A stretch of DNA of 7,132 bases from Bacillota bacterium (GCA_029776555.1 JAKOSZ010000109.1:1-7132), one strand, 5' to 3'; positions 1 to 5,962 are shown, counted from the first letter of the stretch. A program made the numbers and translations. Notes: generated by a model not told the origin, from the sequence alone.

Positions 1-718
1 AAACGGCATAAAGCCGGTTACCATATCCCTTGACGACTACTTCCTGGACAGGAAGCTCACCCCTAAGGACGAAGACGGAGAATACGACTATGAGGCGCTG
101 GAGGCCATAGACCTCAAACTGTTTAACCTCCACATGGAGGCCCTTTTAAACGGGCATGAGGTGGAAATCCCCGTCTTCAACTTCATCCGGGGCGAAAGGG
201 AAGAGGTGGGCAGGAAGCTTAAAATCGGCGACGAGCATGTTCTTCTCATAGAAGGGATTCATGGCCTGAATGAGAGGCTTACCGCTTCCATCCCCAGGGA
301 GAGGAAGTTTAAGATTTACGTCAGCGCCCTCACCTCCCTGAACATAGACGACCACAACCGGATACCCACCACCGACACCCGGCTGGTGAGGAGAATTGTA
401 AGGGACTATCAGTTCAGGGGCAGCTCGGCCCTTGCCACCATAAGGCGCTGGCCTTCGGTGAGGAGGGGGGAGGAGAGGAACATCTTTCCCTTCCAGGAGG
501 AAGCCGACGTCATGTTCAATTCAGCCCTGCCCTTTGAGCTGGGAGCCTTAAAGCCCCTGGCCGAGCCCCTGCTCTACCATATAGACAGGTCCAACCCGGA
601 GTTTTCAGAGGCCAAGAGGCTTACGGAATTCCTAAGCTACTTCCTTCCTATAGAACCAAGGGAGATACCGGGCAATTCGATAATCCGTGAGTTTATCGGA
701 GGGAGCTGCTTCTATTGA
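1..718 (+). CDS. Nucleoside kinase, uridine kinase/phosphoribulokinase-like (C-terminal part, 5' end cut by window edge)
   Basis: The open frame is already running at base 2 and gives 238 codons before TGA at 716-718. It matches the P-loop kinase half of the clostridial nucleoside kinases that carry an N-terminal TGS-type region (about 550 residues in full), so over half of the protein lies outside the window, including the Walker A loop. Visible motifs, counted from the first full codon: SLDDYF at 9-14 (acidic substrate/Mg region of the uridine kinase family), LIEGIHGLN at 82-90 (Walker B-like strand and lid entry), and an Arg-rich stretch RLVRRIVRDYQFRG at about 127-140, fitting phosphate binding. 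The family is expected to phosphorylate a nucleoside with NTP in the cytosol; exact substrate cannot be read here. It ends in a hairpin and is convergent with the DUF1540 gene, so it is not in an operon with the genes to the right. Confidence 0.88.
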   Translation, partial: NGIKPVTISLDDYFLDRKLTPKDEDGEYDYEALEAIDLKLFNLHMEALLNGHEVEIPVFNFIRGEREEVGRKLKIGDEHVLLIEGIHGLNERLTASIPRERKFKIYVSALTSLNIDDHNRIPTTDTRLVRRIVRDYQFRGSSALATIRRWPSVRRGEERNIFPFQEEADVMFNSALPFELGALKPLAEPLLYHIDRSNPEFSEAKRLTEFLSYFLPIEPREIPGNSIIREFIGGSCFY

Positions 719-734
719 TCTGCCTTTTTGGAAA

Positions 735-766
735 CAACAGCCTTGCAAAAGAATACAAGGCTGTTG
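735..766. terminator. Hairpin between convergent genes, probable terminator
   Basis: A perfect 11-bp inverted repeat (735-745 with 756-766, CAACAGCCTTG/CAAGGCTGTTG) encloses a 10-base loop 17 bases after the nucleoside kinase stop. On the + strand it is followed by GGGG then TTT, and there is no long U-tract on either strand, so it is a weak intrinsic terminator by sequence. Its position between two converging genes supports a transcription-ending or mRNA-end role for one or both. Confidence 0.6.
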
Positions 767-784
767 GGGTTTAGCGGTTTGGGG

Positions 785-955
785 TTAACTTTTGGGGGTA
801 AAGGTGACGCAGTCGGTTTCCTGGGTGTCTCTGGCGTTGGGGGGCTGAACCTCGATCATCTCGGCGCTGCAGTGGTCGCCATGCATGTAGTATTCGCAGG
901 TATTAACCACGCACCTGATGCCGCTGTTGGGACGGTCCATTTTTTTTACTCTCAT
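785..955 (-). CDS. DUF1540 small cysteine-rich protein
   Basis: 56 residues, starting MRVKKMDRP. The pattern is that of DUF1540 proteins: Cys15, Cys20, Tyr22, Gly26, Cys29, Ala31, Ile34, Val36 and a closing DCVTF with Cys49. The four conserved cysteines look like a small metal (probably zinc) site; the function of the family is unknown. The start at 955 is favoured over an upstream ATG at 1102 because an AGGAGG ribosome site lies 7 bases before it and because the extra N-terminal residues resemble no domain. It is convergent with the nucleoside kinase and divergent from xylB across a 172-base AT-rich gap. It may be a stand-alone gene; its link to the hydrogenase genes is only proximity. Confidence 0.82.
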   Translation of the reverse strand: MRVKKMDRPNSGIRCVVNTCEYYMHGDHCSAEMIEVQPPNARDTQETDCVTFTPKS

Positions 956-961
956 TGTAAA

Positions 962-969
962 ACCTCCTT
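962..969 (-). promoter_or_regulatory. Ribosome binding site deciding the DUF1540 start
   Basis: Read on the minus strand this is AAGGAGGT, a near-complete anti-SD match, ending 6-7 bases before the ATG whose first base is 955. It settles the 56-residue start against the longer in-frame reading. Confidence 0.8.
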
Positions 970-1112
970 GTAAACAGAATGTCTTAAGTTTAGTATTATT
1001 ACAAAAATAAAAAATATACTGCTTAAAGCTGCGGGCAGAAGATTTAAGAAGTGCTGGAAGTGTAAACAAATCCGCTTTAGGGGAGGCAATAAAAAAGCTC
1101 AATGATATGGTG

Positions 1113-1123
1113 AAGGGAGAGGG
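1113..1123 (+). promoter_or_regulatory. Ribosome binding site deciding the xylB start
   Basis: AAGGGAGAGGG lies 4-8 bases before the ATG at 1128. The in-frame ATG at 1107 has its nearest purine-rich run (GGGGAGG, 1080-1086) 20 bases away, too far, so 1128 is preferred. Confidence 0.7.
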
Positions 1124-1127
1124 TTTT

Positions 1128-2666
1128 ATGGCTTGTTATCTTCTGGGCATTGACATTGGGACGTCGGGCACCAAGACCGTTCTTTTTGACGAAAAGGGAA
1201 ATACGGTGGTCAGCGCCACCAGGGAGTACCCCATGTACCAGCCCAACATCGGGTGGGCGGAACAGGACCCCGGGGACTGGTGGGAAGCTACATATACCAC
1301 CATAAGGGAGGTAATAGCCAAAAGCGGGGTTAAGCCGGCGGACATAAAGGGAGTGGGACTTTCGGGACAGATGCACGGAGCGGTGCTGCTGGACAGGGAC
1401 AGCAAGGTCTTAAGGCGGGCCATCATATGGTGCGACCAGAGGAGCGCCGCCGAGTGTGAACAGATAACCTCCCTGGTAGGGAAAGAGCGGCTTATCGAGA
1501 TCACCGCCAATCCTGCCCTTACCGGCTTTACCGCCGCCAAGGTCCTGTGGGTCAGAAACCATGAGCCGGAGACTTTCGAAAAGGTGAAGAAAATACTGCT
1601 TCCCAAGGACTACGTGAGGTTTAAGCTTACGGGAGAGTTTGCCACCGAAGTGTCCGACGCTTCCGGCATGCAGTTTATGGATGTGCCCGAAAGAAAATGG
1701 AGCGATGAGCTTTTGAGCAGGTTGGGCCTGGACAAAGACCTGCTGGGCAAGCTCTACGAGTCCCAGGAGGTAACCGGGGTCATCAGCCGCGAAGCTTCGG
1801 AGCTCACCGGCCTTGCCCAGGGCACGCCGGTGGTGGGAGGGGCCGGCGATAACGCGGCGGGGGCCGTAGGAAACGGTGTGGTGAAACCCGGGATAATCTT
1901 CTCCACCATAGGCACCTCCGGGGTTATATTCGCTTACTCGGACAAGGTCAGCATCGACCCCCTGGGAAGGGTCCATACCTTCTGCCATGCCATACCCAAC
2001 ACCTGGCACATAATGGGGGTGCACCAGGCGGCGGGGCTCTCACTTAAATGGTTCAGGGACAACTTCTGCATTGAGGAGAAGAGAACAGCCCAGCTGATGG
2101 ATGTGGACCCGTACGTGCTGATGGACCGGGAAGCGGAAAAAGTCAGCCCCGGGAGCAACGGCCTGATATACCTTCCCTACCTGATGGGCGAAAGGACTCC
2201 CCACCGGGATCCCAACGCCAAGGGGGTCTTCTTCGGGCTTTCCGCAAAGCACGACAAAAGGGATATGCTGCGGGCGGTCATGGAAGGAGTGGTATACAGC
2301 CTTAAGGACTCCATGGAGATAATAAAGGGCATGGGCGTTGCCATTAAGGAGATCAGGGCCTCCGGCGGCGGCGGCAGAAGCAGGCTGTGGAGACAGATGC
2401 AGGCTGACGTCTTCGGCACCGGGATAACCACCGTAAGTTCGGTGGAAGGCCCTGCTTTCGGGGTTGCCCTCCTGGCGGGAGTGGGGGCAGGCGTATACAA
2501 GTCGGTGGAGGAGGCCTGCGAAGCCACCATAAGGGTCACCACAAGGCAGGAGCCGGATATGGCCCTGAATTCCAGGTACATGCAGTTCTACGCCATTTAC
2601 AGGAGGCTTTACGGAGCGCTGAAGGAGGAATTTTCAAACCTGGCCGCCCTATTAAACGAGGGATAG
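1128..2666 (+). CDS. xylB: Xylulokinase (FGGY carbohydrate kinase)
   Basis: 512 residues, close to the usual length of about 500 for the family. It phosphorylates D-xylulose to D-xylulose 5-phosphate with ATP in the cytosol, feeding the pentose phosphate pathway. Two-domain FGGY fold with visible motifs: DIGTSGTK at 9-16 (phosphate loop 1), GQMHG at 80-84 (the sugar-binding MHG typical of xylulokinases), the AIIWCDQRS stretch around 98-106, GAGDNAAGA at 238-246 with Asp241 as the probable catalytic base, GTSG at 262-265 (phosphate loop 2), GERTPHRDP at 354-362 and ASGGGGRS at 411-418 (adenosine site). The MHG and GERTPHRDP motifs make glycerol kinase or gluconate kinase less likely. No xylA, transporter or regulator gene is next to it, so it is an orphan here. 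No convincing intrinsic terminator follows it. Confidence 0.93.
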   Translation: MACYLLGIDIGTSGTKTVLFDEKGNTVVSATREYPMYQPNIGWAEQDPGDWWEATYTTIREVIAKSGVKPADIKGVGLSGQMHGAVLLDRDSKVLRRAIIWCDQRSAAECEQITSLVGKERLIEITANPALTGFTAAKVLWVRNHEPETFEKVKKILLPKDYVRFKLTGEFATEVSDASGMQFMDVPERKWSDELLSRLGLDKDLLGKLYESQEVTGVISREASELTGLAQGTPVVGGAGDNAAGAVGNGVVKPGIIFSTIGTSGVIFAYSDKVSIDPLGRVHTFCHAIPNTWHIMGVHQAAGLSLKWFRDNFCIEEKRTAQLMDVDPYVLMDREAEKVSPGSNGLIYLPYLMGERTPHRDPNAKGVFFGLSAKHDKRDMLRAVMEGVVYSLKDSMEIIKGMGVAIKEIRASGGGGRSRLWRQMQADVFGTGITTVSSVEGPAFGVALLAGVGAGVYKSVEEACEATIRVTTRQEPDMALNSRYMQFYAIYRRLYGALKEEFSNLAALLNEG

Positions 2667-2742
2667 GAGACTGGCAAGCTTGAGCCTTTTTAGTTAGAAC
2701 TGTCAACTGGCAGGGTAAGAAACTTATGGCATCAACAGGACA

Positions 2743-2760
2743 TTGCTAAATATTTAACAA
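2743..2760. promoter_or_regulatory. Rex operator (one mismatch) over the -35
   Basis: TTGCTAAATATTTAACAA matches the Rex consensus TTGTTAA-N4-TTAACAA at 13 of 14 defined positions; only C2746 differs. It covers the -35 and runs 12 bases into the spacer, a position where a bound repressor would block RNA polymerase. Rex is an NADH/NAD+ sensing repressor in Gram-positive bacteria that releases DNA when NADH is high. The rex gene is not in the window. Confidence 0.78.
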
Positions 2761-2771
2761 TGTGCTATAAT
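2743..2771 (+). promoter_or_regulatory. Promoter of the ATPase-hydrogenase-like-DRTGG-PHP unit (sigma-A type, extended -10)
   Basis: -35 TTGCTA (2743-2748), 17-base spacer, -10 TATAAT (2766-2771) preceded by TGC (2763-2765), which makes an extended -10. The -10 is a consensus match. Transcription should begin near 2778, leaving a leader of about 130 bases before the first gene. The -35 and most of the spacer coincide with a Rex box. Confidence 0.82.
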
Positions 2772-2795
2772 CAAACTGTAAAAAACTCTGTGTTG

Positions 2796-2893
2796 TCCTG
2801 TCCTTCAGCCGGGAAAATACAGGAGGCTTGACGCCTGGCTGCCGGCAGCGGCGTCCTCCTGCCTGCGGAATGTTTGTTTTGATATTCCAGGAG
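2796..2893 (+). other. Structured mRNA leader with alternative pairings
   Basis: A strong hairpin is formed by CAGGAGG (2820-2826) plus ACGCC (2831-2835) with GGCGT (2850-2854) plus CCTCCTG (2855-2861); a GCTGCCGGCAGC palindrome (2838-2849) caps it. The left arm can also pair with TCCTGT (2796-2801), and the right arm with CAGGAG (2888-2893) just ahead of the first gene. These pairings are mutually exclusive, as in a leader switch. No U-tract follows, so any control would be on translation or stability. I do not recognise a known riboswitch class. The pairings are seen; the regulatory role is inference. Confidence 0.4.
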
Positions 2894-2908
2894 ATGGGGT
2901 GTGGGGGC

Positions 2909-3337
2909 TTGAACTTTGACTCCATAAAACTGCAGTATGAAATACCGGCCAACAATTTTACCGCGGCGGGGGAAATTGTCAGCAGCATGAAAAAGGTGTT
3001 AAGCCACCTGGTAATAAACCCGGCTGTTATTAAAAGGGTGGCCATAGCCGCATACGAGGGCGAGATGAACGCCGTGATACATGCCGGCGGCGGCAGCGTG
3101 GAGGTGACCATAGACCCTGATAAGATTACCGTAAAGATAGCTGACCAAGGGGCCGGCATACCCGACCTGGAGCTGGCCATGCAGGAAGGCTACTCGACGG
3201 CCCCGGAAGACATCAAGCAGCTGGGTTTCGGAGCGGGAATGGGACTTCCCAACATGAAGGAAAATGCCGATGTCCTCGACATTGACACCCGGGTGGGGCA
3301 AGGGACTACAGTGGTGATTACGGTTTATATCAGGTAA
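2909..3337 (+). CDS. Anti-sigma-type GHKL ATPase (RsbW/SpoIIAB-like fold)
   Basis: 142 residues from the TTG at 2909, the normal size for single-domain RsbW-like ATP-binding proteins. Motifs: N-box EGEMNAVIHA at 50-59 (Asn54 for Mg-ATP), G1 box DQGAGIPD at 79-86, G2 box GFGAGMGLPNMK at 106-117 (ATP lid). Members of this fold are Ser/Thr kinases of anti-anti-sigma (STAS) partners or sigma-factor binders; no STAS protein or sigma factor is in the window, so its partner is unknown. The start is uncertain: TTG 2909 gives the family-like N-terminus and has GGGGTG 7 bases upstream. In-frame ATGs at 2870 and 2894 have poor spacing to any ribosome site, and a TTG at 2828 lies inside the leader hairpin, one base after AGGAGG. 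It is first in a Rex-boxed unit, 98 bases before the hydrogenase-like gene. Confidence 0.85.
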   Translation: MNFDSIKLQYEIPANNFTAAGEIVSSMKKVLSHLVINPAVIKRVAIAAYEGEMNAVIHAGGGSVEVTIDPDKITVKIADQGAGIPDLELAMQEGYSTAPEDIKQLGFGAGMGLPNMKENADVLDIDTRVGQGTTVVITVYIR

Positions 3338-3389
3338 AAGGAGCTTATGACCTGTTTTTGGAGGCTGTGAGCCTTTGGGAAGGAAGAGC

Positions 3390-3417
3390 GGTCGTCCGGT
3401 TTGACTTTCCGGCGGCC
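3390..3417 (+). other. Intercistronic RNA hairpin
   Basis: In the 98-base gap between the ATPase and the hydrogenase-like gene, GGTCGTCCGG (3390-3399) pairs with CCGGCGGCC (3409-3417) around a 9-base loop, with one bulged U and one G-U pair. No U-tract follows, so it does not read as a terminator; a processing or stability element is possible. Confidence 0.35.
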
Positions 3418-3435
3418 GGGATGGAGGGCTAACAA

Positions 3436-4785
3436 ATGTATTTCCATTCAGTCACTCTGGATGAGGAAAAGTGCAGGGGTTGCACCAACTGCATAAAGCG
3501 CTGTCCCACGGAAGCGATCCGGGTAAGGAAAGGGAGGGCCCGCATCATTGACGAAAGGTGTATTGACTGCGGCGAATGTATAAGGGTATGCCCTCAGCAC
3601 GCCAAGAAGGCCATAACCGACCCTTTCGATGCCATCTACACCTTCAGGTACAGGGTTGCCATTCCGGCGCCTTCCTTTTACGGCCAGTTTAAGCCCTCCG
3701 TTTCCAGGAACCGGCTGCTGAACGCCCTGAAGAGACTGGGCTTTGATGAGGTGTTTGAAGTGGCCAGGGCGGCGGAAATTGTGTCAGCTGCCACCAGGAA
3801 GCTGCTGGCCAGGCCGGACGTAAAAAAACCCCTCATATCCTCCGCCTGTCCGGCGGTGGTCCGTTTAATCCAGGTGAGGTTCCCCAGCCTTATTGATAAC
3901 CTGCTGAAACTCCAGTCTCCCATGGAGCTGGCGGCCGAGATTGCCAAAAGCCGTAAAGCGGCTGCCGGGAACTTAAGCCCTGGGGAGGTCGGGGTTTTCT
4001 TCATTACCCCCTGTGCCGCCAAGGTCACCAGCATCAAGGCGCCTTACGAGAAACAGCAATCTTACGTGGACGGCGCCATATCCATGCGGGAAATCTACCC
4101 CAGGGTACTGGAAACCCTGGAAAAGGGCTGTGAAGATGAAGACCTGGAGCAGGCGGGCTATGAAGGAATCCGGTGGGCCGACTCAGGAGGAGAGGGCCTC
4201 GCCATCGGCACCGACAGGTTCCTGGCGGTGGACGGCATTCACAATGTGATTGCCATCCTGGAAGAGATAGAGAACGAGAGGCTGGAAGATGTGGATTTCG
4301 TGGAAGCGCTGGCCTGTACGGGAGGCTGTCTGGGAGGCCCCCTGACGGTGGAAAACAAGTACGTTGCCCGGACCCGGCTAAAAAAACACATAGAAGAAGC
4401 GAAACAGAAGGGCATTCCGCCCGACCGGCAGGAAAAGACGGAAGAGGAACTGGTCTGGTCAGGGAACATTGAGTACAGGCCGGTTATGAAGCTGGATGAA
4501 GATCTGCGGGAGGCTATAAAGAAGCTGGAAGCCTTGGAACAGATCAACAGGGAACTTCCCGGCCTGGACTGCGGAGCATGCGGTGCTCCCAGCTGCCGGG
4601 CGCTGGCCGAGGACATAGTAAGGGGCATGGCAAATGAAACCGACTGTATATTCAAACTGAGGGAAAGGGTAAGGAACCTGGCAATGCAAATGGCAGAACT
4701 GGAAGCAAAGATGCCCCCGGTGCTGGACAGGAACAGCAATGGCAGTTCAAAGGAAAATGTGGAGGTTGAGGGAGATGAAGGTTAG
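3436..4785 (+). CDS. [FeFe]-hydrogenase-like iron-sulfur protein, putative sensory type (HydS-like)
   Basis: 449 residues, starting at an ATG with GGAGGG 7 bases upstream. Domains in order: two [4Fe-4S] ferredoxin motifs (Cys13/16/19/23 and Cys42/45/48/52), an Fe-hydrogenase large-subunit C-terminal domain (about 70-310), a CxxCx4C...C iron-sulfur motif (Cys379/382/387/404), and a short charged tail. The three H-cluster motifs are SSACP (135-139), TPCAAK (191-196) and ALACTGGCLGG (291-301). The four ligand cysteines are kept (138, 193, 294, 298), and so is Lys196. The proton-shuttle Cys (Cys299 of clostridial CpI) is Ala137, and the two Met near the cluster are Thr191 and Leu292. Such changes mark the sensory hydrogenase groups rather than fast catalysts. 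There is no PAS domain, unlike PAS-bearing HydS. Probably cytosolic: no signal peptide or membrane segment. The last 11 bases overlap the DRTGG gene. Sensing of H2 is inferred from the family. Confidence 0.87.
   Translation: MYFHSVTLDEEKCRGCTNCIKRCPTEAIRVRKGRARIIDERCIDCGECIRVCPQHAKKAITDPFDAIYTFRYRVAIPAPSFYGQFKPSVSRNRLLNALKRLGFDEVFEVARAAEIVSAATRKLLARPDVKKPLISSACPAVVRLIQVRFPSLIDNLLKLQSPMELAAEIAKSRKAAAGNLSPGEVGVFFITPCAAKVTSIKAPYEKQQSYVDGAISMREIYPRVLETLEKGCEDEDLEQAGYEGIRWADSGGEGLAIGTDRFLAVDGIHNVIAILEEIENERLEDVDFVEALACTGGCLGGPLTVENKYVARTRLKKHIEEAKQKGIPPDRQEKTEEELVWSGNIEYRPVMKLDEDLREAIKKLEALEQINRELPGLDCGACGAPSCRALAEDIVRGMANETDCIFKLRERVRNLAMQMAELEAKMPPVLDRNSNGSSKENVEVEGDEG
4761..4765 (+). promoter_or_regulatory. 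Ribosome binding site of the DRTGG gene, inside the preceding gene
   Basis: GGAGG ends 9 bases before the ATG at 4775 and lies in the last codons of the hydrogenase-like gene. It favours 4775 over the in-frame ATGs at 4739 and 4757, which would add residues unlike the DRTGG family. The 11-base overlap suggests translational coupling. Confidence 0.65.
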
Positions 4786-5122
4786 GGATTTTGCACACAG
4801 ACTCGGCCTGGACGTCCTGGATGGGAATGACGGGCTTGATGGTGAAGTGACGGGGATGTATGTGGGCGACCTTTTAAGCTGGGTCATGTCCCATGCCGGC
4901 AAGGGCAGCGCCTGGGTGACGATCCACGCCCATGTGAACATTGTGGCTGTGGCACTGATTACCGACTTATCCTGCATTATCATCGCGGAAGGGGTAAAAC
5001 CCGACAAGGCTACGCTGGACAAGGCGGAACAGGAGAAGATCCCTGTCCTGGCAACGGAAATGACGGCTTATGAAGTCTGCTGGAAGGCCCATGAAATTTT
5101 GCAGGCAGAGGGCGTATGCTGA
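4775..5122 (+). CDS. Stand-alone DRTGG-domain protein
   Basis: 115 residues, essentially one DRTGG domain, beginning MKVRDFAHRLGLDVL. Recognisable parts are the conserved turn ending in TGMYVGDLLSWVM (about 28-40), the hydrophobic strands WVTIHAHVNIVAVALI (about 49-64), and the IPVLATEMTAYEVC segment (about 90-103). The domain is otherwise found as the middle part of some phosphotransacetylases and in CBS-domain proteins; its biochemical role is not established. Its repeated occurrence beside GHKL ATPase and hydrogenase genes in clostridia suggests a regulatory ligand-binding part. It overlaps the hydrogenase-like gene by 11 bases and is 34 bases ahead of the PHP gene. No catalytic motif is visible. 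Confidence 0.82.
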   Translation: MKVRDFAHRLGLDVLDGNDGLDGEVTGMYVGDLLSWVMSHAGKGSAWVTIHAHVNIVAVALITDLSCIIIAEGVKPDKATLDKAEQEKIPVLATEMTAYEVCWKAHEILQAEGVC

Positions 5123-5143
5123 GGGGTGCTGGCTTAAATTTGG

Positions 5144-5151
5144 CGGAGGTG
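5144..5151 (+). promoter_or_regulatory. Ribosome binding site supporting a TTG start for the PHP gene
   Basis: CGGAGGTG lies 5 bases before TTG 5157. No ATG or GTG is available in frame before the metal-binding DLHIHT motif, which begins six codons in, so TTG is the credible start. Confidence 0.75.
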
Positions 5152-5156
5152 TTTGA

Positions 5157-5864
5157 TTGAGGGCGGCAGTTGACCTTCATATCCACACGGTGCTGTCTCC
5201 CTGCGCGGACAGGGACATGACACCCAATAACATTGTTAACATGGCCCTTATAAAGGGCCTTAACGCCATTGCCGTCACCGACCACAACTCAGCCCGGAAC
5301 CTGCCTGCAGTGCATGAATGCGGCAAAAAAGCCGGAATCCTGGTAATACCGGGCATGGAAATAGAAAGCCGGGAGGAAGTTCACCTGCTTTGCCTGTTTC
5401 CAAGCCTGGAAGCTGCTTTCAGGATGCAGGACAAGGTCTACGGCTCCCTGCCTCCTGTACCCAACAGGGAAGACATATTCGGCCCCCAGCTTATCATGGA
5501 TTCCCGCGACTGTGTAATCGGCAAAGAAGAAAGGCTTCTCATTACGGCTTCCTCTTTGAGCCTTGAGGAGGTCAGCAATACCGTGGAAGGACTGGGAGGA
5601 GTCCTCATACCGGCCCATGTGGACCGGAGTTCCTACAGCGTCCTTTCAAACCTGGGCTTCATACCTGAAAGCCTGCCTGCAGGAAGCGTTGAAGTGTCCG
5701 GGGGCTGTGACACGGCCTCCCTTCTTAAGGCTTATCCCCGGCTTGAAAAATATAAACTGGTACGGTCTTCCGATGCCCACAGCCTGGGAGAGATCCTGGA
5801 AAGGGAATTTTTCCTGGAAGTGGAAGAATTAAGCATAGGGGAGCTGCTGGCTGCCCTTAAGTAA
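5157..5864 (+). CDS. PHP-domain metal-dependent phosphoesterase-like protein
   Basis: 235 residues from a TTG start with a strong ribosome site. The PHP metal-binding motifs are all present: DLHIHT at 6-11 (His8, His10), an acidic pair in CADRD (16-20), TDHNS at 41-45 (His43), GMEIE at 66-70 (Glu68 probable ligand), His76, PAHVDR at 152-157 (His154), and SSDAHS at 204-209 (Asp206, His208). This suggests an intact trinuclear metal site, as in histidinol phosphatase and the YciV/RNase AM group that hydrolyses nucleotide or RNA 5'-phosphates. The protein is shorter than YciV (about 290), so the substrate cannot be assigned. Being last in the Rex-boxed unit suggests a role in the signalling module or in turnover of a nucleotide, but this is inference. 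No clear terminator follows within about 50 bases. Confidence 0.85.
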   Translation: MRAAVDLHIHTVLSPCADRDMTPNNIVNMALIKGLNAIAVTDHNSARNLPAVHECGKKAGILVIPGMEIESREEVHLLCLFPSLEAAFRMQDKVYGSLPPVPNREDIFGPQLIMDSRDCVIGKEERLLITASSLSLEEVSNTVEGLGGVLIPAHVDRSSYSVLSNLGFIPESLPAGSVEVSGGCDTASLLKAYPRLEKYKLVRSSDAHSLGEILEREFFLEVEELSIGELLAALK

Positions 5865-5935
5865 AAGCCCGGTCTAATTTTGCAACTCCAATTTGCTTTT
5901 CCTGCAAAAACCAGAGTGGGTTACATAATATAACT

Positions 5936-5962
5936 CCATAATTATGGCATATTGTATACAAT
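5936..5962. promoter_or_regulatory. Two adjacent perfect 12-bp palindromes, candidate operators
   Basis: CCATAATTATGG (5936-5947) and ATTGTATACAAT (5951-5962) are each perfect palindromes, 3 bases apart, with centres 15 bases apart. The second resembles GntR-family operators, where TTGTATACAA-like cores are common. They lie about 80 bases upstream of the promoter -35, a position typical of activator or distal repressor sites. The symmetry is seen; the binding protein is unknown. Confidence 0.4.

Noticed and set aside
728..973. Plus-strand reading frame over the DUF1540 gene
   Set aside because: The minus strand encodes a recognisable DUF1540 pattern with a strong ribosome site; the plus-strand frame resembles nothing, has no ribosome site and starts within the terminator region.
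1015..1020. TATACT as a -10 for xylB
   Set aside because: No -35-like hexamer at 16-18 bases upstream; the region is simply AT-rich. A promoter must exist nearby, but I cannot place it or the DUF1540 one with confidence.
2673..2690. Possible terminator after xylB (GGC...GCC followed by five T)
   Set aside because: Only three base pairs with a usable loop; the inner CAAGCTTG is a loopless palindrome. Too weak to call.
2828..2908. Longer reading of the RsbW-like ATPase from TTG 2828, or from ATG 2870 or 2894
   Set aside because: TTG 2828 is one base after AGGAGG and inside the leader hairpin; ATG 2870 lacks a ribosome site; ATG 2894 directly abuts AGGAG. The family's N-terminus matches the reading from 2909. 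The start remains less than certain.
3678..4037. Long antisense reading frames inside the hydrogenase-like gene and elsewhere (xylB, NuoE-like gene)
   Set aside because: They lie wholly under well-supported genes, lack recognisable domains and ribosome sites, and are expected from GC-rich codon bias.
5232..5250. TTGTTAAC resembling a Rex half-site
   Set aside because: It lies inside the PHP coding region and the second half (TTAACAA) is missing.
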